From Collinsella sp. AF23-4AC (GTDB lineage: Bacteria > Actinomycetota > Coriobacteriia > Coriobacteriales > Coriobacteriaceae): a stretch of 28,327 nt of DNA. The first letter of the stretch is position 1; every line of letters starts with the position of its first letter. The position numbers and the translations under genes are program-made. Below the pieces are notes generated by a model. The model saw only the letters and a list, made by a program, of their open reading frames with translations, was not told the origin of the DNA and did not search any database. Of the stretch, positions 7,129-15,818 are shown in pieces. The stretch covers positions 1 to 28,327 of the forward strand of contig NZ_QRVE01000022.1 in assembly GCF_003462685.1 (NCBI RefSeq), in the 5' to 3' direction.

Positions 7129-8190
7129 ATGTCCAAAGCACTCGACCCCAAAGACACCTGCGTCCTCGTTACCGGTGGCGCCGGCTTTATCGGCTCGCAC
7201 ACCGTCGTTCAGCTGCTAGAGGGTGGCTACCAGGTCGTCATCGTCGATGATCTCTCCAACTCCAGCGCCGTCGCCGTCGACCGCGTCAAGACCATCGTGG
7301 GCGACGAGGCCGCCAAGAACCTCACCTTCTACGAGGCCAACGTGCTCGACCGCGATGCGATAAACAAGATCTTCGATACCCATCAGATTGACCGCGTCAT
7401 CCACTTTGCCGGCTTTAAGGCCGTCGGCGAGTCGGTGAGCAAGCCCGTCGAGTACTACCACAACAACATCGAGAACACCCTGGTGCTCATCGACGTCATG
7501 CGCAACCATGGCTGCAAGTCCATCATCTTCTCGAGCTCCTCGACCGTCTACGGCGACCCGGACAACCCGCCCGTCACCGAGGAGGATCCTAAGAAGCCCG
7601 CGACCAACCCCTATGGTTGGACTAAGTGGATGATCGAGCAGATCCTTATGGACGTCCACACCGCCGACCCCGAGTGGGACGTCGTGCTGCTCCGTTACTT
7701 CAACCCCATCGGCGCTCATCCGTCGGGCCTGATCGGCGAGGACCCCAAGGGCATCCCCAACAACCTGGTGCCCTATGTCGCCCAGGTCGCCGTGGGCAAG
7801 CTCGAGGCCGTTCAGGTCTTCGGCAACGACTACCCCACCCCCGACGGCACCGGCGTGCGCGACTACATCCACGTGTGCGATCTGGCCTCTGGTCACGTTG
7901 CCGCCCTTAACTGGATGAACGGCAAGACCGGCGTCGAGATCTTTAACCTGGGCACCGGCACCGGCACCTCGGTACTCGAGGTCGTCGCCGCCTTCTCCAA
8001 GGCTTGTGGCAAGGAGCTACCCTACGTGATCCGCGAGCGCCGCGCCGGCGACATCGCCGCCAACTGGTGCGATGCCTCCAAGGCCGAGCGCATGATGGGC
8101 TGGAAGGCCCAGTACGACATCGCGGACATGTGCCGCGATAGCTGGAACTGGCAGAGCCACAACCCCAACGGCTTCGCCGACGCCGAGTAG
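7129..8190 (+). CDS. galE: UDP-glucose 4-epimerase
   Basis: GalE interconverts UDP-glucose and UDP-galactose using bound NAD; it serves the Leloir pathway and provides UDP-galactose for surface glycans. The 353-residue protein is a short-chain dehydrogenase/reductase of the extended type. It has the NAD-binding GGAGFIGSH (residues 16-24), a serine-rich SSSSTVYG catalytic strand (about 135-142) and the Tyr162-x-x-x-Lys166 pair in NPYGWTKWMIEQ. LLRYFNPIGAHPSGLIGEDP and RDYIHVCDLASGH are typical GalE segments. ATG at 7129 follows ATAGGAGA. A TATACT -10 lies near 7088. It ends at a clear terminator, so it is a single-gene unit next to malQ. No galK or galT is present in this window. Confidence 0.96.
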   Translation: MSKALDPKDTCVLVTGGAGFIGSHTVVQLLEGGYQVVIVDDLSNSSAVAVDRVKTIVGDEAAKNLTFYEANVLDRDAINKIFDTHQIDRVIHFAGFKAVGESVSKPVEYYHNNIENTLVLIDVMRNHGCKSIIFSSSSTVYGDPDNPPVTEEDPKKPATNPYGWTKWMIEQILMDVHTADPEWDVVLLRYFNPIGAHPSGLIGEDPKGIPNNLVPYVAQVAVGKLEAVQVFGNDYPTPDGTGVRDYIHVCDLASGHVAALNWMNGKTGVEIFNLGTGTGTSVLEVVAAFSKACGKELPYVIRERRAGDIAANWCDASKAERMMGWKAQYDIADMCRDSWNWQSHNPNGFADAE

Positions 8191-8212
8191 CAAAAACCTA
8201 CATACCGCTCTT

Positions 8213-8247
8213 GCCCCGATTTCACGTTGTGAGGTCGGGGCTTTTTT
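8213..8247 (+). terminator. Terminator of galE
   Basis: GCCCCGA and TCGGGGC pair around a TTCAC/GTGA inner region and are followed by six Ts (8242-8247). Confidence 0.85.
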
Positions 8248-8299
8248 CATGGCATATAGCCATTCGCCGAAAATCGACCAACTTTTTTATCTTGCCTAT

Positions 8300-8318
8300 A
8301 CATGTTTAAACAACATGT
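8300..8318. promoter_or_regulatory. HutC-type operator candidate upstream of malQ
   Basis: The perfect inverted repeat ACATGTT-TAAAC-AACATGT contains GTTTAAAC (8304-8311), which fits the HutC-subfamily GntR pattern GTnTAnAC. A TACAAT box follows at 8321-8326 and could be the -10 of malQ. The same 9-mer, TGTTTAAAC, occurs at 18215-18223 and 18337-18345. Confidence 0.5.
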
Positions 8319-8411
8319 TTTACAATAGGCATATCGAATCAGAACACCGGAGGCGGACTGCACACCCATTGGCAGGCCGACCCCACAACAAGAAGGTTGG
8401 TGAGCGCATTC

Positions 8412-9917
8412 ATGGAGCGTGCAAGCGGCGTCCTCATGCCCGTCTCATCTCTGCCCGGACCATACGGAATCGGCGGCTTTGGCTGGAATGCCTACGACTT
8501 CGTCGATTTTCTCGCCTCGTGCAAACAACATTACTGGCAGATTCTGCCCCTTACGACGACCAGCTATGGCGATTCGCCCTATCAGTCGTTCTCGGCCCGT
8601 GCGGGCAACCCCAACTTCATCGACTTTGCCGAGCTTATCGAGGCAGGGTATCTTGAGCAGCGCGATATCGATGGCGCGTATCTGGGATCCGACCCCAGCA
8701 ATGTCGACTACGGTGCTATCTTTGGCGGCCGCCGTCAGATTCTCGACCGCGCCGCCGAGCGCTTTGCCGCCGATAAGCCGGCCGATTTCGATGACTTTAT
8801 CCAGGCCAACGAGGACTGGCTCATCCCCTACTGTGAGTTCATGACCGTCAAAGAGGAGTGCGGTCTCAAGGCGTTTTGGGAGTGGCCCGCGGAGCTCCGC
8901 ACCCGCGGCGAGTCTTCCGCCAAGGTCTGCGCCGACCATCCGGCGCGCATGCTCTACCACCAGATGACGCAGTACTTCTTCGATCGCCAGTGGAGCCGCC
9001 TCAAGGCCTATGCCAACGAGCGCGACATTCTCATCATCGGCGACCTGCCCATTTATGTCTCGCGCGACTCCGTCGAGATGTGGGCGACACCTGAGCTCTT
9101 TAAGATCGACGCCGCCGGCAATCCCGTGAGCGTCGCCGGCACGCCGCCCGACCAGTTCTCGGCCACCGGCCAGTACTGGGGCAACCCCATCTACGACTGG
9201 GACGCCATGGAGGCGTGCGGCTTCTCCTGGTGGGAGGGCCGCATTCGCGCTGCCCTCGACATGTACGACGTCATCCGCCTGGATCACTTCCGCGGCTTCG
9301 AGGCCTATTGGGAGGTGCCGTTCTCCTCGCCCGATTCGTCCCACGGTTCGTGGACGCAGGGTCCCGGCCTCAAGCTCTTCAAAGCGCTCGAGGAAAAGCT
9401 CGGCACGCTGCCCATCATCGCCGAGGACTTGGGCTTCCTCACTCCCGGTGTCATCGACATGCGCGACAACTTGGGCTTCCCTGGCATGAAGATCCTGCAG
9501 TTTGCCTTTGAGGGCACCAACTCGTACTACCTGCCGCACAACTACATTGCCAACACCGTCGCCTACGTGGGCACCCACGACAACGAAACGGCGCGTGGTT
9601 GGTTTGAGGGAACGGCCACCCCACGTCAGCGCGAGCAGGCAGCCCTGTACGCCCATCAGCAGGCCGGCGAACCCATGGCAGATGCACTCAATCGCACCAT
9701 CGCCGCCAGCGTAAGCGACACGTGCATCTACACCATGCAGGACCTGCTCAACTTGGGCAATGAGGCGCGCATCAACACCCCTGCCACGCTGGGCGGCAAC
9801 TGGACTTGGCGCATGCTCGATGGCGCCATCACCCGCGAGCTCGAGCACAAACTCACCGACTGGACCGAAACCTACTTCCGCATCCCGTCGGAAGCTGAAA
9901 TCGAGCTTCCTCAATAG
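8412..9917 (+). CDS. malQ: 4-alpha-glucanotransferase (amylomaltase)
   Basis: MalQ is a cytoplasmic GH77 enzyme that transfers alpha-1,4-glucan units between maltodextrins, releasing glucose and making longer chains for glycogen phosphorylase. The 501-residue length and the N-terminus MERASGVLMPVSSLPGPYGIGGFG are typical of the bacterial amylomaltase. The catalytic aspartate is Asp291 (VIRLDHFRGF). The general acid is Glu338 (IAEDLG), and the third carboxylate is Asp390 (GTHDNET). ATG at 8412 is chosen over TTG 8397 and GTG 8400 because the protein family starts here and GGTGAG lies 8 nt upstream. glgP follows on the same strand after 128 bp that contain a GC-rich stem-loop. A candidate GntR operator lies about 100 bp upstream. 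Confidence 0.95.
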   Translation: MERASGVLMPVSSLPGPYGIGGFGWNAYDFVDFLASCKQHYWQILPLTTTSYGDSPYQSFSARAGNPNFIDFAELIEAGYLEQRDIDGAYLGSDPSNVDYGAIFGGRRQILDRAAERFAADKPADFDDFIQANEDWLIPYCEFMTVKEECGLKAFWEWPAELRTRGESSAKVCADHPARMLYHQMTQYFFDRQWSRLKAYANERDILIIGDLPIYVSRDSVEMWATPELFKIDAAGNPVSVAGTPPDQFSATGQYWGNPIYDWDAMEACGFSWWEGRIRAALDMYDVIRLDHFRGFEAYWEVPFSSPDSSHGSWTQGPGLKLFKALEEKLGTLPIIAEDLGFLTPGVIDMRDNLGFPGMKILQFAFEGTNSYYLPHNYIANTVAYVGTHDNETARGWFEGTATPRQREQAALYAHQQAGEPMADALNRTIAASVSDTCIYTMQDLLNLGNEARINTPATLGGNWTWRMLDGAITRELEHKLTDWTETYFRIPSEAEIELPQ

Positions 9918-9964
9918 GAGCTACCGCGCCCGACCCCTCCCCACCGTGCGGACGCGCTTGCTTA

Positions 9965-9998
9965 CCCGCGCGAGGCCACCCCAATCCCCTCGCGCGGG
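9965..9998 (+). terminator. Stem-loop between malQ and glgP
   Basis: CCCGCGCGAGG (9965-9975) and CCTCGCGCGGG (9988-9998) form a perfect 11-bp stem, followed by ATTCTT, a weak T-run. It may reduce rather than fully stop read-through into glgP. Confidence 0.5.
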
Positions 9999-10045
9999 AT
10001 TCTTATGAATTGCAGACATGTAATCAACCCATTACAGGAGGAAAC

Positions 10046-12313
10046 ATGCCCCAAATAAACCTCATGGAACTCGCCGAGCAGTCTTTTGGCACCTCGCTCG
10101 AGCAGCTCGACGACCGTCGCATTTACAAGCTGCTGGTCAAACTCGTGCAGGAGCGCTCCGCCGCCTGCCCGCTCAACAACGGCAAGAAAAAGCTCTATTA
10201 CATTTCCGCCGAATTTTTGATCGGCAAGCTGCTCATCAACAACATGATCGACCTCGGCATCTACGACGAGGTTAAGGACCAGCTCACCGCCGCAGGCCAC
10301 GACCTCAACAAGATCGAGGAGTTCGAGGTCGAGCCGTCGCTCGGCAACGGCGGCCTGGGCCGCCTGGCCGCGTGCTTCCTGGATTCCATCGCCACGCTGG
10401 GCTTGACCGGCGATGGCGTGGGCCTCAACTATCACTACGGCCTGTTCCGTCAGCGCTTTGTCGACAACCAGCAGAAGGCCGTCCCCGACGAGTGGCTCGG
10501 TGAGCAGGACATCCTAGTCGACGACGACCGCTCCTACACCGTCGAGTTCGGCGATTTTGCCGTTACCTCCAAGCTCGTCAACATCGACGTGCCCGGTTAC
10601 GGCCAGCCCACCAAAAACCGTCTGCGCCTGTTCGACCTGGCGAGCGTCGACGACGGCCTGGTCCCCGGCAGCTCCATCGACTTCGACAAGACAGAGATCG
10701 CCAAGAACCTCACCTTGTTCCTCTACCCCGACGATTCCGACGAGCAGGGCCGCCTGCTTCGCATCTACCAGGAATACTTCATGGTGAGCAACGCCGCCCA
10801 GCTCCTGATCGACGAGGCCATCGAGCGCGGCAGCAACCTGCACGATCTGGCCGACTACGCCGTGGTCCAAATTAACGACACGCACCCCACCATGGTCATC
10901 CCCGAGCTCATTCGCTTGCTCACCACCGAGCATGGCATCGAGTTTGACGAGGCCGTGACCATCGTACGCTCCATGGTCGCCTACACTAACCACACGATTC
11001 TTGCCGAGGCGCTCGAGAAGTGGCCGCTCGTCAGCCTGCAGAAGGTCTCCCCTGCCATCGCCGACATTATCGTCAAGCTCGATGAGATCGCGAAAGCCGA
11101 GCACGATGACCCGCGCGTCGCCATCATTGACGAGCACGACACCGTCCACATGGCCCACATGGACATCCACTTTGGCTTCTCCATCAACGGTGTAGCCGCC
11201 CTCCACACCAAGATTCTGGAGGACACCGAGCTTCATCCGTTCTACGAGATCTATCCCGAGAAGTTCTCCAACAAGACCAACGGCATCACCTTTCGCCGCT
11301 GGATCCATGGGGCCAACCCCGCGCTCGCCAGCCTGCTCGACGATGTGATCGGCAGCGATTGGCGCAGCACCGGCGATCTGAGCAAACTCGCCAAGTTCGC
11401 CGACGACAAGAATGTTCTTGAGCGCCTGGCCGCCACCAAGACCGAGGCCAAGGCCATCATGCGCCAGTTCATGGCGCTCGAGCAAGGCGTGACCATTCCC
11501 TCCAACGCCATCATCGATGTTCAGGTCAAGCGTATCCACGAGTACAAGCGCCAGCAGATGCTCGCGCTCTACATAATCTGGAAGTATCTCGACATCAAGA
11601 ACGGCAATAAGCCTAAGCACCCCGTCACCATCATCTTTGGCGGCAAGGCGGCCCCTGCCTACACTATCGCGCAGGACATCATCCATCTGATCCTGACGCT
11701 GTCGCAGTGGATTGCAAACGACCCCGACGTGGCTCCCTACCTGCAGGTTGTCATGATCGAGAACTACAACGTCACCGCCGCCGAGCGCGTGATCCCCGCC
11801 GCCGACATCTCCGAGCAGATCAGCCTGGCCTCCAAGGAGGCGAGCGGCACCTCCAACATGAAGTTCATGCTCAACGGCGCCCTAACCCTGTGCACGCTCG
11901 ACGGCGCCAACGTGGAGATTGCCGAGCTCGTGGGCGACGAGAACATCTATACCTTTGGTGCCTCGTCCAAACAGGTCGAGCAGCTCTACGCCGACGGCAG
12001 CTATAACGCCAGCGCACTCTACCGCAAGCCCGGTATCAAGCTGCTGGTGGACTTTATCACCAACCCCGCCTTTATGGCGACCGGCAACGCCGAGCGCCTG
12101 CAGCGCCTGCACGACGACATTAAGGGCAAGGACTGGTTTATGGCCCTGCTCGACATTGAGGAGTACATCCAGACCAAGGAGCGCGTACTGGCCGACTACG
12201 AGGACCAGGACGCCTGGATGCGCAAGGCGCTCATCAATATCGCCAACGCTGGCACCTTCTCGTCCGACCGCACCATCTCCCAGTACAACGACGAGATCTG
12301 GCACCTGAACTAA
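10046..12313 (+). CDS. glgP: Glycogen/maltodextrin phosphorylase
   Basis: A GT35 phosphorylase that releases glucose-1-phosphate from the non-reducing ends of alpha-1,4-glucans with a pyridoxal-phosphate cofactor. At 755 residues it is somewhat shorter than the usual 800-850. The conserved glycine-rich EPSLGNGGLGRLAACFLDS lies near residue 95. KRIHEYKRQQM and the cofactor lysine Lys606 in EASGTSNMKFMLNGALTLCTLDG lie in the C-terminal half. ATG at 10046 is set by a perfect AGGAGG 4 nt upstream; an upstream in-frame start at 10010 is rejected. A small hairpin (TGTAAT/ATTACA, 10019-10036) ends at the Shine-Dalgarno. It probably acts with MalQ on dextrins imported by the ABC system at 12770-17135 and on stored glycogen. 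Confidence 0.95.
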   Translation: MPQINLMELAEQSFGTSLEQLDDRRIYKLLVKLVQERSAACPLNNGKKKLYYISAEFLIGKLLINNMIDLGIYDEVKDQLTAAGHDLNKIEEFEVEPSLGNGGLGRLAACFLDSIATLGLTGDGVGLNYHYGLFRQRFVDNQQKAVPDEWLGEQDILVDDDRSYTVEFGDFAVTSKLVNIDVPGYGQPTKNRLRLFDLASVDDGLVPGSSIDFDKTEIAKNLTLFLYPDDSDEQGRLLRIYQEYFMVSNAAQLLIDEAIERGSNLHDLADYAVVQINDTHPTMVIPELIRLLTTEHGIEFDEAVTIVRSMVAYTNHTILAEALEKWPLVSLQKVSPAIADIIVKLDEIAKAEHDDPRVAIIDEHDTVHMAHMDIHFGFSINGVAALHTKILEDTELHPFYEIYPEKFSNKTNGITFRRWIHGANPALASLLDDVIGSDWRSTGDLSKLAKFADDKNVLERLAATKTEAKAIMRQFMALEQGVTIPSNAIIDVQVKRIHEYKRQQMLALYIIWKYLDIKNGNKPKHPVTIIFGGKAAPAYTIAQDIIHLILTLSQWIANDPDVAPYLQVVMIENYNVTAAERVIPAADISEQISLASKEASGTSNMKFMLNGALTLCTLDGANVEIAELVGDENIYTFGASSKQVEQLYADGSYNASALYRKPGIKLLVDFITNPAFMATGNAERLQRLHDDIKGKDWFMALLDIEEYIQTKERVLADYEDQDAWMRKALINIANAGTFSSDRTISQYNDEIWHLN

Positions 12314-12340
12314 TTTCGCTTCCCTTACCCATCCTCTTGA

Positions 12341-12373
12341 AAACGGAGCCACGGCAACGCGGCTCCGTTTTTT
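12341..12373 (+). terminator. Terminator of glgP
   Basis: AAACGGAGCC (12341-12350) pairs with GGCTCCGTTT (12361-12370) around a 10-nt loop, followed by a T-run to 12373. Confidence 0.88.
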
Positions 12374-12411
12374 GTGCCCGCACGTTACCCTGTGATCCGA
12401 CTCGGCCAAAC

Positions 12412-12631
12412 AATCTCGATCCATAACAACTACTCAACCAAAACGGTCCCAGCTGTTACAGATTGAGACATACCGGCCCCTCCCCTTGGGTTTATCTCAA
12501 TCTGTAACATCTAGCAGGTGAAATTCGCCTTTGGTGTTACAGATTTAGATGAAATGGTTAGCTCAGCGGAACTGTCTCGATCTGTAACATCTAACGTCCG
12601 AAATCGGCCCTATCCGTTACAGATCGAGACA
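12412..12631. repeat. 80-bp-period array of alternating inverted 16-mers
   Basis: Six copies of a 16-mer, GTTACAGATYGAGACA, alternate in orientation. Reverse copies are at 12412-12427 (degenerate), 12493-12508 and 12573-12588. Forward copies are at 12455-12470, 12536-12551 and 12616-12631. Same-orientation copies recur every 80-81 bp. Reverse-to-forward spacers are exactly 27 bp in all three cases and are similar to one another (near ATCTA...GAAAT.GGCCC). Forward-to-reverse spacers are 21-22 bp and dissimilar. The array fills the 456-bp space between glgP and the ABC ATPase and contains no convincing gene. Confidence 0.85.
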
Positions 12632-12662
12632 AACGACCGGTCAGACAGTCCCAACACAAAGA

Positions 12663-12701
12663 AAGGCTCCCCTCTCGCCCAGTGGACGGGAGGGGAGCCT
12701 T
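12663..12701 (-). terminator. Terminator of the ABC importer operon
   Basis: The 12-bp arms AAGGCTCCCCTC (12663-12674) and GAGGGGAGCCTT (12690-12701) are followed on the reverse strand by TTCTTTG. It lies about 70 bp after the ATPase stop codon. Confidence 0.75.
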
Positions 12702-12769
12702 ATATGTGACCGCGGCAAAAGGATGGCAATACCGCAGTCGCCCAAAGGAAGGGCCTGGTTGCACCGGGC

Positions 12770-13969
12770 CTAGATAAGGTTCTTGCCAGAGACCTTATCG
12801 AAGAGGTGGGTCGCGTTCTTCTCAAACTTGAACCAGATGGGGTCGCCCGCCTTGAGCGCGCCCTTGGCCTCGAGGTCGACGACGGGAATGATCAGGACAA
12901 ACTGGCCGTCGGGAGCAGTCACGTGGACATGCTCGGTCGAGCCCATGAGCTCGGTCACCTCGACGGTGCCCTGGAGCGCACCCTCCTCGCCCTTGTCGGC
13001 AAGCAGAATCTGCTCGGGACGCACGCCGGCCGTAATCTCCTTCACGTCGCCGCCGTCCCAGTTGAGGGCAAGCTGAGCGCAGGTCTCGGGGGCGAGCGCC
13101 ACGTTCATATCCTCGGTCTTGACGGTAAAGCCGTTGCCCGAGCGCACCAGCTGGGCATCGAAGAAGTTCATCTGCGGCACGCCGATGAAGCCGGCGACGA
13201 AGATGTTCGCGGGATGGTTGAAGACCTCCTGCGGGGTGGCGATCTGCTGGACGACGCCGTCCTTCATGACCACGATGCGATCGCCGAGGGTCATAGCCTC
13301 GGTCTGGTCGTGGGTAACGTAGATGAAGGTGCCCTTGATCTCGTGACGCAGCTTAATGAGCTCGGCGCGCATCTGGTTACGCAGCTTGGCATCCAGGTTG
13401 GACAAGGGCTCGTCCATCAGGAAGACCTTGGGGTCACGCACGATGGCGCGGCCGATGGCGACACGCTGGCGCTGGCCACCCGAAAGCGCCTTAGGCTTAC
13501 GGTCGAGATACTCGGTAATGCCCAGGATCTCGGCAGCAGAGCGAACCTTGCGGTCGATCTCGTCCTTGGGGACCTTCTTGAGCTCGAGCGTAAATGCCAT
13601 GTTCTCGTACACCGTCATATTGGGGTACAGAGCGTAGCTCTGGAACACCATGGCGATGTCGCGGTCCTTGGGCGCCACGTCGTTGACGCGCTTGCCGTCG
13701 ATGAGCACGTCGCCGGAGGTGATGTCCTCTAGGCCGGCGACCATGCGCATCGTCGTGGACTTACCGCAGCCAGAGGGGCCAACGAGGACGATGAACTCCT
13801 GGTCGTGAACGGTGAGGTTGAAGTCCTCTACAGCGAGCACACCGTCCTCGGTAACCTTGAGGTTGTGCTTCTTCTCCTCGGTCTTCTTCTTTTTGCCAAA
13901 GAAGCCCTTCTTTTTTGACTCGTTGTTGGGATACACCTTCTGAACATGTTTGAGAACGATCTCGGCCAT
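12770..13969 (-). CDS. Carbohydrate ABC transporter ATPase, MsmK/MalK/UgpC type
   Basis: The energising subunit of a CUT1-family sugar importer, at the inner face of the membrane. The 399-residue protein has Walker A GPSGCGKS (64-71), signature LSGGQ (162-166), Walker B VFLMDE (182-187) and the H-loop His220 (YVTHDQTEAM). A C-terminal regulatory OB-fold region of the MalK type follows from about residue 240. An uncommon lysine-rich insertion lies near residues 18-40 (KKKGFFGKKKK), between the first strand (LKHVQKVYPN) and VLAVEDFNLTV, where the family normally has a short turn. It is the last gene of the four-gene operon, 68 bp after the permease gene. Such ATPases can serve several sugar importers. 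Confidence 0.93.
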   Translation of the reverse strand: MAEIVLKHVQKVYPNNESKKKGFFGKKKKTEEKKHNLKVTEDGVLAVEDFNLTVHDQEFIVLVGPSGCGKSTTMRMVAGLEDITSGDVLIDGKRVNDVAPKDRDIAMVFQSYALYPNMTVYENMAFTLELKKVPKDEIDRKVRSAAEILGITEYLDRKPKALSGGQRQRVAIGRAIVRDPKVFLMDEPLSNLDAKLRNQMRAELIKLRHEIKGTFIYVTHDQTEAMTLGDRIVVMKDGVVQQIATPQEVFNHPANIFVAGFIGVPQMNFFDAQLVRSGNGFTVKTEDMNVALAPETCAQLALNWDGGDVKEITAGVRPEQILLADKGEEGALQGTVEVTELMGSTEHVHVTAPDGQFVLIIPVVDLEAKGALKAGDPIWFKFEKNATHLFDKVSGKNLI

Positions 13970-13988
13970 GTCTCTACCTTTCGATACG

Positions 13989-14011
13989 CGGCGCCGCGCT
14001 GAGGGGCGCCG
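13989..14011 (-). other. Intercistronic hairpin before the ATPase gene
   Basis: CGGCGCC (13989-13995) and GGCGCCG (14005-14011) form a 7-bp GC stem between the second permease gene and the ATPase gene. There is no T-run. It may tune mRNA stability or expression. Confidence 0.35.
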
Positions 14012-14037
14012 CCAAAACTTGCAAAACAGTTACGGCA

Positions 14038-14877
14038 TCAGCCCTTGACGGCACCTGCCACCACACCGTCGATGATGTACTTCTGGCAGAAGATGTACAT
14101 GATGACGATGGGGACAACGACCATCATGATGCAGGCCATCATGGGGCCGAGCTCGACGTGGCCATAGCCGCCGCGGAAGTACTGGATCAAAATAGGAATG
14201 GTCTTGTACTTGGTGGAGTCGAGCGTAAGGTAGGGCAGCAGGTAGTCGTTCCAGACCCACATGGTCTCGAGGATGCCGACCGAAAGATAGGTGGGCTTCA
14301 TGATGGGGAGAACGATCTTAAAGAACACCTGAACCGGGTTGCAGCCGTCAATCATGGCCGCCTCCTCGATCTCGAGCGGGATGTTCTTTACAAAGCCGGC
14401 GAACATAAAGACCGCCAGGCCCGCGCCAAAGCCCAGATAGATAAAGCAGATGTTGAACGGCGTATTAAAGCCGATGCGGTCCGCCAAATTGGACAGCGTG
14501 AACATCAGCATCTGGAACGGTACGACCATCGAGAACACGAACAGGTAATAGAAGAAGTTCGAGATCTTGTTGTTGACACGAACCACGTACCAAGCGCACA
14601 TGGAGCAGCACACCAGAATCAGCACGACCGACGTGACTGTGATGATGAGCGAGTACATAAACGCCGAGGCAAAGCCCTGCTCGTTAAGAGCATGCACGTA
14701 GTTTGCGAGGCCGTTGAACGTCTCGGGCGTGAGCAGATCGAACGCCGTGGTGGTGCTGATTGCGGTCCCCTTCTTAAAGGAATTGAGCGCAATCATGAAC
14801 ACAGGGTAGATCCACGCGAGCGACAGAATCGTAAAGAAGATCGAGAGCGCGCGGTTAATAGCCTTATCGCGTTTCAT
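14038..14877 (-). CDS. Carbohydrate ABC transporter permease, MalG/MsmG type
   Basis: An inner-membrane subunit of a CUT1 sugar importer, 279 residues. About six membrane segments are visible, including ALSIFFTILSLAWIYPVFMIAL at the N-terminus and IVIMYIFCQKYIIDGVVAGAVKG at the C-terminus; the last motif is typical of MalG-like subunits. The cytoplasmic EAA loop reads EIEEAAMIDGCNPVQVFFKIVLPIMKP and docks on the ATPase. The start ATG overlaps the stop of the preceding permease gene by one base (TAATG), which points to coupled translation. Confidence 0.93.
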   Translation of the reverse strand: MKRDKAINRALSIFFTILSLAWIYPVFMIALNSFKKGTAISTTTAFDLLTPETFNGLANYVHALNEQGFASAFMYSLIITVTSVVLILVCCSMCAWYVVRVNNKISNFFYYLFVFSMVVPFQMLMFTLSNLADRIGFNTPFNICFIYLGFGAGLAVFMFAGFVKNIPLEIEEAAMIDGCNPVQVFFKIVLPIMKPTYLSVGILETMWVWNDYLLPYLTLDSTKYKTIPILIQYFRGGYGHVELGPMMACIMMVVVPIVIMYIFCQKYIIDGVVAGAVKG

Positions 14878-15731
14878 TACTGCTGCACCTCCTTGGACCT
14901 CGTGGCCTTAAGCTGGATCATAGAAATAGCGACAACCAGGATGCAGAAGATAACTGCCTTGGCCTGACCGATGCCCTGCCATGCGATGCCAGCACGCGAA
15001 TAGAACGTGTTGTAGATGTTCAGGGCGAGCATCTCGGTGGAGTGCGCCGGGGCACCACCGGTAAGGGCGAGGTTCTGGTCGAACAGCTTAAAGCCGTTGG
15101 TGATGGACAGGAACAGGCAGATGGTGATGGTCGGCATCAGGTTGGGGATCTTAACCTTCCAAAACGTCTGCCATGCCGTAGCGCCGTCGACCTTGGCGGC
15201 CTCGATGTAATCAGACGGAATGGACTGCAGACCGGCGATGTAGATGATCATCATGTAGCCGACCTGTTGCCACAGGGTCAGGATGATAAGGCCCCAGAAG
15301 CCAGCGGCGGAGTTGAGGGCGATAAGCTGGGCACCCACGTTGGAGAGCAGGCAGTTGATCAGAATCTGCCAAATGTAACCCAGTACAATGCCGCCAATCA
15401 GGTTAGGCATAAAGAAAATCGTACGGAAGATGTTGGTGCCCTTGAGCGCCTTGCGAGTGAGCGCCTGCGCAATGGCCAGCGCGATCACGTTGATGAGCAC
15501 TGTCGACAGGAAGGCAAACGCCACGGTAAAGAAGAACGACGTGGAGAACTGCGGGTCGGTCAGTGCGCGCACGTAGTTCTCGATACCGACAAAGTGCGCG
15601 TTATTGATGGTAATAAACTGGCAGAACGAGAGATAGAAACCCTGGATAAAGGGAATCACGAACCCGATCATAAACGCCAGGCACGTGGGCAGCATAAAGA
15701 GCGGCCACCAGCGCTTGAGTGCTTTGCCCAT
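14877..15731 (-). CDS. Carbohydrate ABC transporter permease, MalF/MsmF type
   Basis: The partner permease of 284 residues, without the large extra N-terminal region of enterobacterial MalF. It has about six membrane segments, starting WWPLFMLPTCLAFMIGFVIPFIQGFYLSF. The EAA loop is DYIEAAKVDGATAWQTFWKVKIPNLMP. The P-loop-side phrase LFDQNLALTGGAPAHSTEMLALNIYNTFY matches the MsmF group. ATG at 15731 follows AAAGGA. It lies 87 bp after the binding-protein gene, and a strong hairpin fills that gap. Confidence 0.93.
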   Translation of the reverse strand: MGKALKRWWPLFMLPTCLAFMIGFVIPFIQGFYLSFCQFITINNAHFVGIENYVRALTDPQFSTSFFFTVAFAFLSTVLINVIALAIAQALTRKALKGTNIFRTIFFMPNLIGGIVLGYIWQILINCLLSNVGAQLIALNSAAGFWGLIILTLWQQVGYMMIIYIAGLQSIPSDYIEAAKVDGATAWQTFWKVKIPNLMPTITICLFLSITNGFKLFDQNLALTGGAPAHSTEMLALNIYNTFYSRAGIAWQGIGQAKAVIFCILVVAISMIQLKATRSKEVQQ

Positions 15732-15751
15732 AGAAGGGTCCTTTCAATATG

Positions 15752-15787
15752 CAGGGGGCGGGCAAACCTACGTCTGCCCGCCCCCTG
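15752..15787 (-). other. Intercistronic hairpin between binding protein and permease genes
   Basis: A 13-bp GC-rich stem (CAGGGGGCGGGCA, 15752-15764, with TGCCCGCCCCCTG, 15775-15787) has no T-run on either strand. The position, after the binding-protein gene, matches the palindromic malE-malF spacer of enterobacteria, where a stable 3' end keeps binding-protein mRNA in excess. The same role here is inference. Confidence 0.65.
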
Positions 15788-15818
15788 TCGCTAATCAGAT
15801 AGCTTGGGCAGCAACTGC

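Noticed and set aside
8445..9914. Long antisense frame over malQ, with similar ones over murB, glgP and the binding-protein gene
   Set aside because: All are exact shadows of conserved genes, with histidine-, valine- and glycine-rich products typical of high-GC antisense frames, and none has a ribosome site.
12412..12631. CRISPR-like array
   Set aside because: Repeats are only 16 bp, alternate in orientation and have partly conserved spacers; no cas gene is in the window.
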